Origin: Acinetobacter sichuanensis
Lineage (GTDB): Bacteria > Pseudomonadota > Gammaproteobacteria > Pseudomonadales > Moraxellaceae
Length of the DNA stretch: 64,000 bases
Assembly: GCF_003024515.2 (NCBI RefSeq)
Contig: NZ_PYIX02000001.1
Coordinates: forward strand, 1 to 64,000
Direction: 5' to 3'
Shown: positions 47,058 through 56,245 of the stretch, piece after piece
How positions within the stretch are numbered: the stretch's first letter is position 1
How the letters are laid out: each line of letters starts with the position of its first letter
Program-made: the position numbers and the translations under genes
Notes under the pieces: generated by a model
Told to the model about the DNA's origin: nothing
The model's database searches: none
The model's input: only the letters and a program-made list of their open reading frames with translations

Positions 47058-47080
47058 GGATCGTTTGAGACGAACGATCC
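47058..47080. promoter_or_regulatory. Palindrome in the puuP leader
   Basis: GGATCGTT (47058-47065) and AACGATCC (47073-47080) form an 8-bp perfect inverted repeat with a 7-nt spacer, about 50 bp upstream of the permease start. A nearby GGATCAG repeats the half-site loosely. It may be a regulator site or a leader hairpin. Confidence 0.4.
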
Positions 47081-47211
47081 CCCCTACGAATAAAACAAAA
47101 GTGCGCCAATCTACTCTATATCAGAGCCACTTGTCAGTAACTTTGTTAGTTTTTTTAGCAAAAAATAAGCCATATTGATCAAAAAATAAGTGACTTAGAT
47201 GTGTGCATGAT

Positions 47212-47246
47212 AAAAGCCCGATACTTATAAAAAGTATCAGGCTTTT
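47212..47246. terminator. Intrinsic terminator after the alcohol dehydrogenase gene
   Basis: AAAAGCCCGATACTT and AAGTATCAGGCTTTT pair with one mismatch around a 5-nt loop, 32 bp beyond the minus-strand ADH stop. Confidence 0.88.
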
Positions 47247-47277
47247 AATGAAACTATATTGGCTTATTTTTCAACAA

Positions 47278-48462
47278 TTACCAAGCTTTTTCTAAGATTG
47301 ATTTTAAGTCTTTGAAAGTGGCTTCTTTCGGGTTAAAAATGATAGAACCATCATTGAGTGCTTTGTCTGCAATCTCATCAAACTGCGCTTGAGTGACTTT
47401 ACCTGTTTCACTCAAGGTGCGTGGTAGTTTAGTCAAGCTATAAATACGATCACGCATGGTATTGAGGAAAGCAATCGCTTTTTCAGCACGTTGATTTGCA
47501 GGCGTCTGTGCATAAATGTCTGCACCTGCAAGTGGCAATAATAAGTCCGCGATTTTATCGCCATTGACATCTTTGTTGTAATTTAGAACGTATGGTAAGA
47601 ATAAGTTCATGCATAAACCATGTGGCAGATGCGCTACAGCACCTAAAGCATGCCCAAGTGAATGAACTATACCCACCATCGAGTTGGAAAATGCAATACC
47701 CGCCATGGTTGAAGCTTGTGCAAGTTCTAAACGAGCATCAGCATTATTTGGATCATCTAAAACTTGGAATAAGTTTGTGCTGATTTTTTTAATCGCTGCG
47801 GTAGCATAAGCATCAGAAATAGGATTTGCTGCAATACAGGTATAAGCTTCAATCGCATGGGTCATTGCATCCATGGCGGTCATCGCGGTTAAATGCGGTG
47901 GCAAAGTCAATGTCATACGTGGGTCAAGAATAGCCGCATTTGGCATCAAATAATTTGAGGCGAAAGCAAGTTTTACATTTTTTTGCGTGTCTGAAATCAC
48001 CGCAGCCAAAGTCACTTCTGAACCTGTACCTGATGTTGTTGGAATCACGAAAAATGGTTTAAGTGGACGCGGTAAATTATGTGCACCTGAATATTGCGTG
48101 AGGTCATCACCACCTTCAGTCACCAAAATATTAGATGCTTTAGCTGTGTCAATAACTGAGCCACCACCAACAGCAATGATCGCATCGCAGTGATTTGCAC
48201 GATAAGCCTGTGCAACAGCACGTACAGTTTCCAGACTTGAATCTGGTGGTACATCATCAAAAATTAATCCGATTTCAATCTCAGTTGACTCAAAAGCAGC
48301 TTCAATCGGTGCCAGTAGATTGTTGGCACGCACGCCTTTATCGGTGATGATCATTGGGCGCTTAGCACCTAATGATATGAGTTCAAAAGGAATATGTTCC
48401 AGTGCAGCATGACCAGCGATCACTTTTACAGGACAGAAAAATTCGTAATATGCTTTAGCCAT
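47278..48462 (-). CDS. Iron-containing alcohol dehydrogenase
   Basis: The 394-aa group III ADH oxidises or reduces primary alcohols/aldehydes with NAD(P)H. It has the nucleotide site VGGGSVIDTAK near 97-107, TTSGTGSEVT near 141, and the metal-binding region with AMDAMTHAIEAY near 200 and HSLGHALGAVAHLPHG near 269-284. These His and Asp residues bind the Fe. It is 3 bp downstream of the SCP2-like gene in the same direction, so they are translated together. The natural substrate is not evident. Confidence 0.92.
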   Translation of the reverse strand: MAKAYYEFFCPVKVIAGHAALEHIPFELISLGAKRPMIITDKGVRANNLLAPIEAAFESTEIEIGLIFDDVPPDSSLETVRAVAQAYRANHCDAIIAVGGGSVIDTAKASNILVTEGGDDLTQYSGAHNLPRPLKPFFVIPTTSGTGSEVTLAAVISDTQKNVKLAFASNYLMPNAAILDPRMTLTLPPHLTAMTAMDAMTHAIEAYTCIAANPISDAYATAAIKKISTNLFQVLDDPNNADARLELAQASTMAGIAFSNSMVGIVHSLGHALGAVAHLPHGLCMNLFLPYVLNYNKDVNGDKIADLLLPLAGADIYAQTPANQRAEKAIAFLNTMRDRIYSLTKLPRTLSETGKVTQAQFDEIADKALNDGSIIFNPKEATFKDLKSILEKAW

Positions 48463-48465
48463 GTG

Positions 48466-48999
48466 TTATGCACTCCCTTTTAAATATGATTGGGCAACTT
48501 TAAGATAAATATTCGCTGCACCTGTTAATTTTTCTTTTAAGCTTAATTCGGTTGGATATTGTTTGACTGCCAATTCAGCAACCAATTTTGGTAAAATCAA
48601 TGCTTCCATTTTATTTAAGCAACGTACTAAGCGAATAGCATAAGAAACATCACCATCTGCAATCATACGGTCATTGGCAAAAGCTTGTGCTGTACTTTCT
48701 TGGAAAGAAAACACCAAAAAGGCATGATATTGATGCTTAAAAATAATCGCAAGATCAGGTTTATGATCTAGAGATTTGAGTAACTCGAGTTGATGCTGTT
48801 CATTGACTTTAGCAATAAATGAAGCGCCATTTGGAAATACTTTCATTGATAAAGTGAAGCCAACAGGAAGTGCAGAAACTTCATGTTTAATTTCATCATC
48901 AACTTGGCTCGCCATGACCAAGCCTCTGCCAATCACATCCATCATGAGTTTGACATAAGCTTGTTCTAAAGCGGGTTTTACAGATTTACTAGAAATCAC
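48466..48999 (-). CDS. SCP2-like lipid-binding protein (tentative)
   Basis: A 177-aa soluble protein. Its core (FTLSMKVFPNGASFIAKV, PDLAIIFKHQYHAFLVFSFQ, TAQAFANDRMIADGDVSYAI) looks like a sterol-carrier-protein-2 fold, which forms a hydrophobic pocket for acyl chains. The gene couples to the iron-dependent ADH with 3 bp spacing. The pair may handle long-chain alcohols or aldehydes from alkane or wax ester breakdown, which is common in this group of bacteria. This function is inferred from the context and the fold guess. Confidence 0.6.
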   Translation of the reverse strand: MISSKSVKPALEQAYVKLMMDVIGRGLVMASQVDDEIKHEVSALPVGFTLSMKVFPNGASFIAKVNEQHQLELLKSLDHKPDLAIIFKHQYHAFLVFSFQESTAQAFANDRMIADGDVSYAIRLVRCLNKMEALILPKLVAELAVKQYPTELSLKEKLTGAANIYLKVAQSYLKGSA

Positions 49000-49079
49000 T
49001 CGCTTATTCCTTCATTGAGTTCATATTTATAATTTAGAGTAATTACTCTAATTTGTTTTTATTGAAAAAGAAAGCCCCT

Positions 49080-49748
49080 TTAGTGCGAAATGACTTTAAC
49101 GTCATTAAAAAAGCCACTTTCCCTGAGGTAAAGTGTAACATCTTGTGCTAGTTGATTGAAATTTGGATAATTTTCAACAAGATCACAAATGCGAACCATC
49201 TCTAAGCCTGCATAGCCACACGGGTTAATGGTATGAAAACCATCAAGGTTACAGTCGATATTAAGCGCCAAACCGTGATAGCTACGTCCTTTACGGATTT
49301 TGAAACCTAAAGAGCCAATTTTACGCTCATTGACATAGACACCAGGTGCATCGGGTTTTGCATAAGCCTGTACACCATATTTTTTGAGTAGATCAATCAT
49401 CAGGTTTTCTGCGTAGCTGACTAAGGTACGTACATTCCACTTTAAGCGATTTAAGTCAAACATAAAATAAATCACCATTTGTCCAGGTCCATGCCAAGTG
49501 ACTTGCCCACCACGATCTGATTGTACTACAGGTATATGGCTTGGAATCAAAATATGTTCAGGCTTTCCAGCTTGTCCCTGAGTGAGTACATCAGGATGTT
49601 GCAGTATCCACAATTGATCAAGAGAATTTTCATCACGTTGTTCAGTATATGTTTTCATTTCCTGAAAACGATCTGAATAGGGCGTTAAATCAGCGTATTG
49701 GCGGATGATGAGTTGTGGTTTTGAAGCAACATCAGTCACGGTAGACAT
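49080..49748 (-). CDS. lipB: Octanoyl-[acyl-carrier-protein]:protein transferase LipB
   Basis: The 222-aa enzyme of lipoate synthesis moves an octanoyl group from ACP to the lipoyl domains of 2-oxoacid dehydrogenases and GcvH. It shows [19 protein letters not shown] near 77-95, the Lys in [20 protein letters not shown] near 142-160, and the acyl-thioester Cys in [11 protein letters not shown] near 174. All catalytic residues are present. ybeD (YbeD/DUF493) lies just upstream in the same direction, the usual gammaproteobacterial arrangement. LipA is not in the window. Confidence 0.97.
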   Translation of the reverse strand: MSTVTDVASKPQLIIRQYADLTPYSDRFQEMKTYTEQRDENSLDQLWILQHPDVLTQGQAGKPEHILIPSHIPVVQSDRGGQVTWHGPGQMVIYFMFDLNRLKWNVRTLVSYAENLMIDLLKKYGVQAYAKPDAPGVYVNERKIGSLGFKIRKGRSYHGLALNIDCNLDGFHTINPCGYAGLEMVRICDLVENYPNFNQLAQDVTLYLRESGFFNDVKVISH

Positions 49749-49874
49749 GTCCTTTTTAGTTGGCTATGACAAGAGTATAACGTGATTTTGTTAGATAGAA
49801 GTGTTCTGATGAAACATTAATGAGCGTAAAAATGATTTTGATTTTGTGATATTGAAAAATAAAATTTGATCTAT

Positions 49875-49904
49875 AAAAAAACACGCCAAGAGACGTGTTT
49901 TTTT
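49875..49904. terminator. Hairpin between ybeD and lipB
   Basis: AAAAACACG pairs with CGTGTTTTT around a short loop, with T-run continuing to 49904. It lies directly after the ybeD stop on the minus strand. Confidence 0.8.
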
Positions 49905-49906
49905 AA

Positions 49907-50194
49907 TTAAAGTGCGGTACGAATATGTTCACAAGCAGCAAGATCTGCATATAAAGCATGCACTTGCTCAAGCTCATTAAAACGTAACTGCGCAGTAATA
50001 GAGTGGTATTTGCCAGTACGAGAAGGTTGAACTTTTAGTGTTGCTTCATCAAACTCTGGAAAATGTTTTACCAAAATTTCGACTACAGCACCACGTAATT
50101 CTTCTCCAGCATTACCAATCAGTTTAATTGGATAATCCATCGGAAATACCCAAAGATCTTCGCGTAATTCACGAGATGGTGTGCGGTCTAACAT
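49907..50194 (-). CDS. ybeD: YbeD family protein (DUF493)
   Basis: The 95-aa ferredoxin-like alpha/beta protein matches YbeD: VFPMDYPIKLIGNAGEELRG, then KVQPSRTGKYHSITAQLRFN, then an alpha/beta end. E. coli YbeD has a regulatory-type ACT-like fold and is usually next to lipB, but its function is unsettled. It lies between rpoD (same direction, behind a hairpin) and lipB. The family length is 85-95 aa, so the gene is intact. Confidence 0.92.
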   Translation of the reverse strand: MLDRTPSRELREDLWVFPMDYPIKLIGNAGEELRGAVVEILVKHFPEFDEATLKVQPSRTGKYHSITAQLRFNELEQVHALYADLAACEHIRTAL

Positions 50195-50216
50195 GTTTCA
50201 CCTCTAATTTATTAAC

Positions 50217-50240
50217 AACGCCTGCAAAAGTGCAGGCGTT
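50217..50240. terminator. Hairpin downstream of rpoD
   Basis: AACGCCTGCA and TGCAGGCGTT form a perfect 10-bp stem with an AAAG loop between the rpoD stop (50310) and the ybeD start. It probably ends the rpoD transcript. Confidence 0.85.
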
Positions 50241-50309
50241 GTGTTGCTCTTAGTTACTTAATGGAGATGAACGATAAATTTTCAAGTCTCCATCGAAGCA
50301 ACAAAAAAC

Positions 50310-52196
50310 TTAGTCATTTTCTAAGAATGAACGCAAGTGTTCTGAACGAGAAGGATGACGTAATTTACGTAATGCTTTTGCTTCAATCTGACGAATACGT
50401 TCACGTGTTACATCAAATTGTTTACCAACTTCTTCTAAAGTATGGTCGGTTGGCATATCAATACCAAAGCGCATTTTCAATACTTTAGCTTCACGTTCAG
50501 TCAAGTTTTCAAGTACTTCACGCGTTGCTTCTTTTAAGCCTTCTGAAGTTGCAGCATCAACAGGAGAGGTGATATTGCCATCTTCAATGAAGTCACCTAA
50601 GTGCGAATCTTCATCATCACCAATCGGTGTTTCCATTGAAATCGGTTCTTTAGCGATTTTGAGCACTTTACGAACTTTAACTTCGTCCATTTCTAGACGC
50701 TCACCTAATTCCTCAGGTGTTGGTTCACGTCCCATTTCTTGTAACAATTGACGAGATACACGATTGATCTTGTTAATCGTTTCAATCATATGAACAGGAA
50801 TACGAATAGTACGTGCTTGGTCAGCAATCGAACGTGTAATGGCCTGACGAATCCACCAAGTTGCATAAGTTGAGAACTTATAACCACGACGATATTCAAA
50901 TTTATCTACAGCTTTCATCAAGCCGATGTTACCTTCCTGAATTAAATCAAGGAACTGTAAGCCACGGTTGGTGTATTTTTTCGCAATTGAAATTACAAGA
51001 CGTAAGTTTGCTTCAACCATTTCTTTTTTAGCACGGCGTGCTTTGGCTTCGCCAATTGCCATACGTTTAGAAATATCTTTGATGCCTTTTACGTCTAAAT
51101 CTAATTCTTTTTCAATATCAGCAATCTTTTGTTGGAATGCCAATACATCTGGGCGAACTTTTTCAAGATAAACTTTTTGGTCTGGAGATGCTTTTGCAAT
51201 TTGCTCATCTAACCAAGCAGGGTTTGATTCTTGTCCTGGGAAAGAAGTACGGAATTGTGTACGATCCATACGACCACGGCGTACAGCATAACGCATGACT
51301 TCACGTTCAGAGGTACGGATTTGTTCATGTGTACCACGAATCATTTCTGAAATAATGTCAAATAAACGTGGTGTAAATTTAAACATCATGAATACAGTTG
51401 CAAGTGCTTCCATTGCAGCTTTGCTGTCAGCACTGTTACGACCTGATTTTGCTAGTGTTGCTTTTGCTTCATTCCACGCATTTTCAAGCTCTGTAAAACG
51501 AATTTTAGCAATTTCAGGGTCAGGACCAGATTCACCTTCAGAGTCATCTTCGCCTTCAGCTTCTTCCTCATCATCATCATCATCCAACTTTACATCTTTT
51601 GTTGGTTTACTTGATGACTCTTCTTCTTCATCTAAATCAGCTTCTTCTTCTAAAACTTCAGGAATTTCTTCATCAGTTTCAGGGTCAAGATAGCCTGATA
51701 AGATGTCAGCAAGACGGCGTTCGCCATTTTCATAATCTTTATATTCTTGTAAAACAACTTCTACCGCGTTTGGCCAGTAAGCAATTGAATGTAAAACGTC
51801 ACGAATCCCTTCTTCGATACGTTTAGCAATACTAATTTCGCCTTCACGTGTCAAAAGTTCAACAGTTCCCATTTCACGCATATACATACGGACAGGGTCT
51901 GTGGTACGACCAGGTTCATTTTCTACAGAGGCAAGTACCGCAGCAGCTTCTTCTTCTGCAACTTCATCAGCAGCTTCACTATTCCCTTCAAACATGGTGT
52001 CGTCAGTTTCTGGCGCACGCTCATGTACAGGAATACCCACGTCTTGAAGCATTTGAATAATGTCTTCAATCTGTTCGCTTTCGGTGATTGATTCTGGGAG
52101 ATGATCGTTAACCTCAGCATAGGTTAAGTAACCTTGTTCTTTGCCTCGGCTAATCAGAGCCGCTACTTGCGAAGTAGGGGAATGCATATCGCTCAT
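50310..52196 (-). CDS. rpoD: Primary sigma factor RpoD (sigma-70)
   Basis: The 628-aa housekeeping sigma factor recruits RNA polymerase to promoters. Region 1.1 fills the first 80 residues; an acidic Asp/Glu-rich insert follows at about 190-230 ([10 protein letters not shown]... [14 protein letters not shown]). Region 2 reads [60 protein letters not shown]. Region 4.2 ends with the [23 protein letters not shown]. The last residues are intact. The gene is transcribed alone and ends at the hairpin near 50217. Confidence 0.98.
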   Translation of the reverse strand: MSDMHSPTSQVAALISRGKEQGYLTYAEVNDHLPESITESEQIEDIIQMLQDVGIPVHERAPETDDTMFEGNSEAADEVAEEEAAAVLASVENEPGRTTDPVRMYMREMGTVELLTREGEISIAKRIEEGIRDVLHSIAYWPNAVEVVLQEYKDYENGERRLADILSGYLDPETDEEIPEVLEEEADLDEEEESSSKPTKDVKLDDDDDEEEAEGEDDSEGESGPDPEIAKIRFTELENAWNEAKATLAKSGRNSADSKAAMEALATVFMMFKFTPRLFDIISEMIRGTHEQIRTSEREVMRYAVRRGRMDRTQFRTSFPGQESNPAWLDEQIAKASPDQKVYLEKVRPDVLAFQQKIADIEKELDLDVKGIKDISKRMAIGEAKARRAKKEMVEANLRLVISIAKKYTNRGLQFLDLIQEGNIGLMKAVDKFEYRRGYKFSTYATWWIRQAITRSIADQARTIRIPVHMIETINKINRVSRQLLQEMGREPTPEELGERLEMDEVKVRKVLKIAKEPISMETPIGDDEDSHLGDFIEDGNITSPVDAATSEGLKEATREVLENLTEREAKVLKMRFGIDMPTDHTLEEVGKQFDVTRERIRQIEAKALRKLRHPSRSEHLRSFLEND

Positions 52197-52576
52197 CTTT
52201 ACTCTCTTCTCGTTGAATCTGTGGCAGTCAAAAACCGTGCATCATCACATCACTATGCGTTTTGTCTGTGCATAGCGTGTGTATTTCATCAGAAAAAATT
52301 GCGCTGATAAAATCTTAAAAATCGGATTTTGGTGAAATAATTAAATGGGGATGAATTTGTTGTTTTCAAGCTCAACCCTTCGTACATTTCTATTTAAATT
52401 TGAATGTTAAATAGAAGGACGTAGGGTGGATTATACCATGCCACAAAATTTGGTACAAAAAAAGCCCCAAATTCAAATTAAAATTAAAAATAAACAAATA
52501 AAACTTGACAAGGTTAAAGAAGAGCGATAAATAGCGGCTAGACCCATTCACATTTTTTCATTATGAGGTAGTTTTA
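52197..52576. other. Gap between rpoD and the PA3496-like gene, with a strong promoter
   Basis: This 380-bp gap holds the start region of rpoD (minus strand) and, near the other end, a plus-strand promoter: TTGACA (52505-52510), 17-nt spacer, TAAATA (52528-52533). The start site would be near 52540, 37 nt before GTG 52577. A weak CTATGC...GCATAG inverted pair is present at about 52252-52276. No other gene or motif is visible. Confidence 0.7.
52505..52533 (+). promoter_or_regulatory. Sigma-70 promoter for the PA3496-like gene
   Basis: Consensus TTGACA with a 17-bp spacer and TAAATA. This is among the best-matched promoters in the window. Confidence 0.75.
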
Positions 52577-52786
52577 GTGTCTTCGACAGATTTTGAACTA
52601 GATGATAACTACGGTGATGATGATGTTAGTTTTGATGAGTCATCAAACAAAATTAGCGCCAAAGAATCATTAGAAAAACGTCGTTTAATCGATGACTTAC
52701 TTGCTCAACGTCGTTTAGATCGCGAATTAAAAGATTTTGATTATGATTTCGATGATGATGACGATTTTGAAGATGATGAAGCATAA
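52577..52786 (+). CDS. PA3496-family small acidic protein
   Basis: The 69-aa protein is dominated by Asp/Glu (DDNYGDDDVSFDESS at the N-terminus; a DFDDDDDFEDDEA tail), with a central basic helix KESLEKRRLIDDLLAQRRLD. That is the PA3496 arrangement, a family tentatively linked to envelope integrity in Pseudomonas. The start is GTG at 52577, with AGG upstream. It lies 67 bp before the YecA-like gene on the same strand, downstream of a strong promoter. Its role is unproven. Confidence 0.75.
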   Translation: MSSTDFELDDNYGDDDVSFDESSNKISAKESLEKRRLIDDLLAQRRLDRELKDFDYDFDDDDDFEDDEA

Positions 52787-52853
52787 AAACAGCTTGGGCA
52801 TAGTCATCTAAAATGCTATGCTTTTACCGTAATTAAAATTAATTGGAAACAAG

Positions 52854-53378
52854 ATGAGTGCTTTAGATTTAGACCTGTTAAGTGACTATCTAGATGGCGA
52901 CCAAAACGAGTATGGTCTAGATTTCGCAGCGACTCATGGTTTTTTATGTGCCATTGCTGTTGGTCCTCAATTTGATCGTTGGTTAGACGAGCTTTTTGAA
53001 GGAAATCAAGCTAAAGCACCGAAAGAAATCATTGCGCAAATTAAATTATGGTTAGGTGATATTCGTCAAAAGTTAGCCAATGAAGAAGGTGTGGAATTTC
53101 CTTTTGAAATTGAAGAGGCGGATGTTGAGTCTAGTCTAGGCGATTGGTCTGTGGGCTTTGTTGACGCAATGTTCCTCAATGAGGAAGCTTGGTTTAGCCC
53201 AGAGCATGAAGAGCAAGTCGTTGACTTAACTCTACCAATGATGGTCTTTAGCGGCGTCGATGATGAAGATCCGCAAATGGAATCTTTCCGCCGTAATGGT
53301 CAGTTGATGGATGAAATTGCAGAAGAAATTCCTGATAATTTAAATGAAATTTATTTGATGTTCCATTCAGATCAATAA
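52854..53378 (+). CDS. UPF0149 (YgfB/YecA-like) family protein
   Basis: The 174-aa helical protein carries UPF0149 features: LDLDLLSDYLDG, YGLDFAATHGFLCAIAVGP near 21-40, WLDELFEG, SLGDWSVGFVDAMF near 97 and the long acidic tail DDEDPQMESFRRNGQL. The C-terminal SEC-C metal-binding motif of YecA is absent, so it resembles the YgfB type. Function is not settled in the family. It is followed by a strong terminator. Confidence 0.85.
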   Translation: MSALDLDLLSDYLDGDQNEYGLDFAATHGFLCAIAVGPQFDRWLDELFEGNQAKAPKEIIAQIKLWLGDIRQKLANEEGVEFPFEIEEADVESSLGDWSVGFVDAMFLNEEAWFSPEHEEQVVDLTLPMMVFSGVDDEDPQMESFRRNGQLMDEIAEEIPDNLNEIYLMFHSDQ

Positions 53379-53391
53379 GTTTAAGTTTTAT

Positions 53392-53419
53392 AAAAAAGCA
53401 CCTTTTTGGGTGCTTTTTT
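53392..53419. terminator. Intrinsic terminator after the UPF0149 gene
   Basis: AAAAAAGCACC and GGTGCTTTTTT pair with a short loop, with A/T runs on both sides for the convergent dedA gene. Confidence 0.92.
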
Positions 53420-53442
53420 AATGGAATGATTTAGTTAATTTT

Positions 53443-54054
53443 TTAACTTACTGATCGTTTTTTGTTTTTTCTTCGATATAAAAAATAAATCAGCAGAATA
53501 ATAACAATCGCGATAATAATATAGCTTACACGACTAAAAATTTGCTGCATTAAAGCCTGATTTTCACCAAAATAAAAACCAATACACGCTAAAAAAGTCG
53601 TCCAAATCATTGTACCTAAGCTGCTATATAGGATAAATTTCCAAAAAGGCATGCCACTCATACCCGCAGGAATACTAATTAAAGAACGTACAGCAGGAAT
53701 CATACGACCGAAAAAAACAATCCGATGCCCATATTTTTCAAACCAATTTAGTGATTTTTTTACATCTTTTACTTGAATAAAAAGATATTTTCCATATTGT
53801 TCAACCCAATGAAGTAAAGTCTGTTGTGGTATTTTTCGACCGATCCAATAGAGTAATGCCGCTGCTAAAATTGAGCCTGTACTTCCTGCAATAATCACAC
53901 CTGTTAAAATAAGCTGCCCTTGAGATGCAGCCAATCCTGCAGAAGGCATAATGACTTCTGAAGGAATAGGCGGAAATACATTATCTAGAAACATTAATAG
54001 AGCAATGCCAAAGTAGCCCAATTGTTCCAATATGGAAATGATCCATTCTGTCAT
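53443..54054 (-). CDS. DedA family membrane protein
   Basis: A 203-aa polytopic inner-membrane protein of the VTT/DedA superfamily. It has the motif DNVFPPIPSEVIMPSAGLAA near 24-43, GSTGSILAAALLYWIGR, FEKYGHRIVFFGRMIPAVRSLISIPAGMSGM near 107 (the conserved Arg-rich membrane-reentrant loop), and a C-terminal Lys/Arg tail. DedA proteins move undecaprenyl phosphate or phospholipids between leaflets and support envelope health and pH tolerance. The gene stands alone. Confidence 0.92.
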   Translation of the reverse strand: MTEWIISILEQLGYFGIALLMFLDNVFPPIPSEVIMPSAGLAASQGQLILTGVIIAGSTGSILAAALLYWIGRKIPQQTLLHWVEQYGKYLFIQVKDVKKSLNWFEKYGHRIVFFGRMIPAVRSLISIPAGMSGMPFWKFILYSSLGTMIWTTFLACIGFYFGENQALMQQIFSRVSYIIIAIVIILLIYFLYRRKNKKRSVS

Positions 54055-54154
54055 TGTTTATCTATCAATTAGCGAATAAAGATTTATATTATAAATTGCT
54101 GAAGTTAAGGTAAAGTGATACTACGTAACGTCAGTCTTCGTTTCATTTGAAAAA

Positions 54155-54436
54155 TTATTCTTGATAATGAATCAGTGTATGGATATACACTTTTCGTAAC
54201 CAGTATGTTAGGGCGATAGGTAAAGCCATCAGCAAAAATATATTGATAAAGGTTGTATTGAGATGATAGCCAATAAACAGTGAGAATATTGTACCAATTA
54301 ACATACCAAAACAGATAATAAATAAATGTGATTCTTGGTTGAGTTTTGCCTTAACACGCTCAATTTCAGTCAGTGTGTTGGTGTTGGTATATTTGTAATT
54401 TACTGTGTTGGGTTTTAAATAAGCAGTCCTTTCCAT
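54155..54436 (-). CDS. Unknown 93-aa membrane protein
   Basis: A small protein with a charged N-terminus of about 35 residues and two hydrophobic segments (LFIICFGMLIGTIFSLFIGY and FINIFLLMALPIALTYWLRK). I do not recognise its family. It has a GGAG ribosome site (AAGGAGATCAATC before ATG 54436). It lies between dedA and trhO, same strand, about 100 bp from dedA. A coiled hydrophilic head with a membrane hairpin suggests a membrane-bound accessory. Confidence 0.6.
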   Translation of the reverse strand: MERTAYLKPNTVNYKYTNTNTLTEIERVKAKLNQESHLFIICFGMLIGTIFSLFIGYHLNTTFINIFLLMALPIALTYWLRKVYIHTLIHYQE

Positions 54437-54603
54437 TTGATTGATCTCCTTAATAAATAATGATTATTTCTTAAAGTGAAGGTGTTAAAAAACACTCTAT
54501 TTCTTATTTTGGAGATTAGCAAGAGAAACTGTAAACTGTTACGTATAAATTTTTAAAACCTGTATGGAAAAGTGATGGGTTTCATAACTAGTGTCATTTT
54601 TGT

Positions 54604-54631
54604 GTAAAAAAACCGCATAAAATATACGGTT
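54604..54631 (-). terminator. Intrinsic terminator after trhO
   Basis: On the minus strand, AACCGTATA pairs with TATGCGGTT with small mismatches, followed by seven T residues, 20 bp past the trhO stop. Confidence 0.75.
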
Positions 54632-54650
54632 ATTTACAATTTAAAAATGA

Positions 54651-55583
54651 TTAAAGACGTTTACGTTTTGCGGCAACAATTTGTGATTGGCGCATGCGGA
54701 AACCTTCTTTTTGCTTTTCAGAAGTTTTGTCTATGCAATATACACAAGATACGCCATGTTCGTAGCTTGGTAGTGCAACTTCTTCAGGGCTTAAAGGCCA
54801 GCCGCAAGCATGACACTTAATGTTAACACCTTCTTCAACGCCATGAGTGACCGCAGTACGTCCATCAAAAACGAAGCATTCACCTTCCCACATGCTTTCT
54901 TCAGCAGGTGTTTCTTCAAGATATTTTAAAATACCGCCTTTAAGGTGATAAACCTCGTTGAAACCTTCCTGTAAAAGTAATGATGTTGATTTTTCACAAC
55001 GAATACCACCTGTACAGAACATGGCAATTTTTTTATCTTTGTGTTGTTCTAACTCTTTTTTAACATAGTCAGGAAATTCACGGAAAGTTTCAGTTTTTGG
55101 ATCAACTGCGCCTTTGAATGTACCTGCTTTATATTCATAGTCATTGCGTGTATCAATTAAGATCACATCATCACGTGCAATGAGTTCATTCCATTCTTTA
55201 GGATCAAGATAGTGACCCACCAAATCACGTGGTTTAACTTCAACGCCTAAAGTGACAATTTCTTTTTTTAGCTTGATTTTCATTTTACGGAATGGTTTAT
55301 CATCACTTTGTGATTCTTTATATTCCATCGTGTTGAAACCTTCATCTAAAAGAAATTGATGAATGGCATCAATTGCTTGACGGTCACCTGCAACAGTGCC
55401 GTTGATTCCTTCATCTGCAACAATTAGAGTACCGCATAAGTTGATGGTTTTTACCAAATCTAAAAGACGTTGCTGAAGATCAGCAGGATCTTGAACTTCT
55501 TTGAATTGATAAAGTGCTGCAACAACCCAACCAGTGGTCGCTTGCTGTTCTACAGGTGCAAGCTGTTCTACAGTAGCGTTCAT
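54651..55583 (-). CDS. trhO: tRNA uridine(34) hydroxylase TrhO (rhodanese-like)
   Basis: The 310-aa enzyme makes 5-hydroxyuridine at the wobble position, which helps decode some codons. It has an N-terminal acylphosphatase-like part (FKEVQDPADLQQ, GTLIVADEGINGTVAG), then a rhodanese domain (ILIDTRNDYEYKAGTF) with the active-site Cys in FCTGGIRCEKSTS near 191-203, and a C-terminal zinc-type CHACGWPLS...CVYC cluster. ATG 55583 with GGAGTA upstream is preferred over a longer frame to 55670. It is divergent from the DUF1289 gene. Confidence 0.93.
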   Translation of the reverse strand: MNATVEQLAPVEQQATTGWVVAALYQFKEVQDPADLQQRLLDLVKTINLCGTLIVADEGINGTVAGDRQAIDAIHQFLLDEGFNTMEYKESQSDDKPFRKMKIKLKKEIVTLGVEVKPRDLVGHYLDPKEWNELIARDDVILIDTRNDYEYKAGTFKGAVDPKTETFREFPDYVKKELEQHKDKKIAMFCTGGIRCEKSTSLLLQEGFNEVYHLKGGILKYLEETPAEESMWEGECFVFDGRTAVTHGVEEGVNIKCHACGWPLSPEEVALPSYEHGVSCVYCIDKTSEKQKEGFRMRQSQIVAAKRKRL

Positions 55584-55698
55584 GGAATACTCCAAATGTA
55601 TTAAGATATGAAAAAATTTAGGTGCGTATTCTAGCCTGAATTTTAAAAATTTGCGAGAAAGCCATAGCAAAAATATGGTTTTAAATAAGGAGAATGTT

Positions 55699-56211
55699 TT
55701 GAGTAATAAAGGTCGAATTCCATCATTAACTCCATGTGTTGGGCGTTGTTCAACGGTTTTTGGTGATTCGGTTTGTCGTGGCTGCCGTCGTTTTAATCAT
55801 GAAGTGATCCAATGGAATACTTATACCGCAGAACAGCATTTGGCAGTATGGAAGCGTTTAGATGCACAATTAGATCAAATTTTAGTGCCTATGTTGCCAT
55901 TTGCTCAACTTAAACATGTTGAAGGTTTCATTTTAGGCAAACGAGTACGCCTCTTAGAAAATGCGTCTAAAGGGCGTAAATTATATTATGCGTTAAAAAT
56001 TTGTGAGAAAAATCGTGCGTTGGCAGGTGAGAGTGGCTTAGGAATACATGCAAAGCAAGTTAAACCTTTGTGGGATGAGTTTGAACGCCGCGTTTTAGCA
56101 TTAGCAACAGCAAGTTATGATTTGGCTTGGCTACGTGCCGATGGAATTCATCATAATTTACTTAAAATTGTGGAAGAAAAAGAAAATCTTCATATCCCAA
56201 TTTCATTGTAA
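55699..56211 (+). CDS. DUF1289 domain protein
   Basis: The 170-aa protein carries the DUF1289 zinc-type motif TPCVGRCSTVFGDSVCRGC near residues 9-27, then RRFNHEVIQW, followed by a helical extension of about 110 residues that is longer than most family members. A TTG start at 55699 is chosen because AAGGAG lies exactly 6 nt upstream (55687-55692); upstream in-frame ATG codons lie before that site. Its cellular role is unknown. It starts 35 bp before the LysE-type gene ends up downstream on the same strand, so they may be co-transcribed. Confidence 0.85.
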   Translation: MSNKGRIPSLTPCVGRCSTVFGDSVCRGCRRFNHEVIQWNTYTAEQHLAVWKRLDAQLDQILVPMLPFAQLKHVEGFILGKRVRLLENASKGRKLYYALKICEKNRALAGESGLGIHAKQVKPLWDEFERRVLALATASYDLAWLRADGIHHNLLKIVEEKENLHIPISL

Positions 56212-56245
56212 AATACTGCCTTATTAAGTATCGACTGGGTTTGTT

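Noticed and set aside
51295..51693. Ser-rich open frame opposite rpoD
   Set aside because: It is the antisense of the Asp/Glu-rich codons of rpoD, which read as Ser on the other strand.
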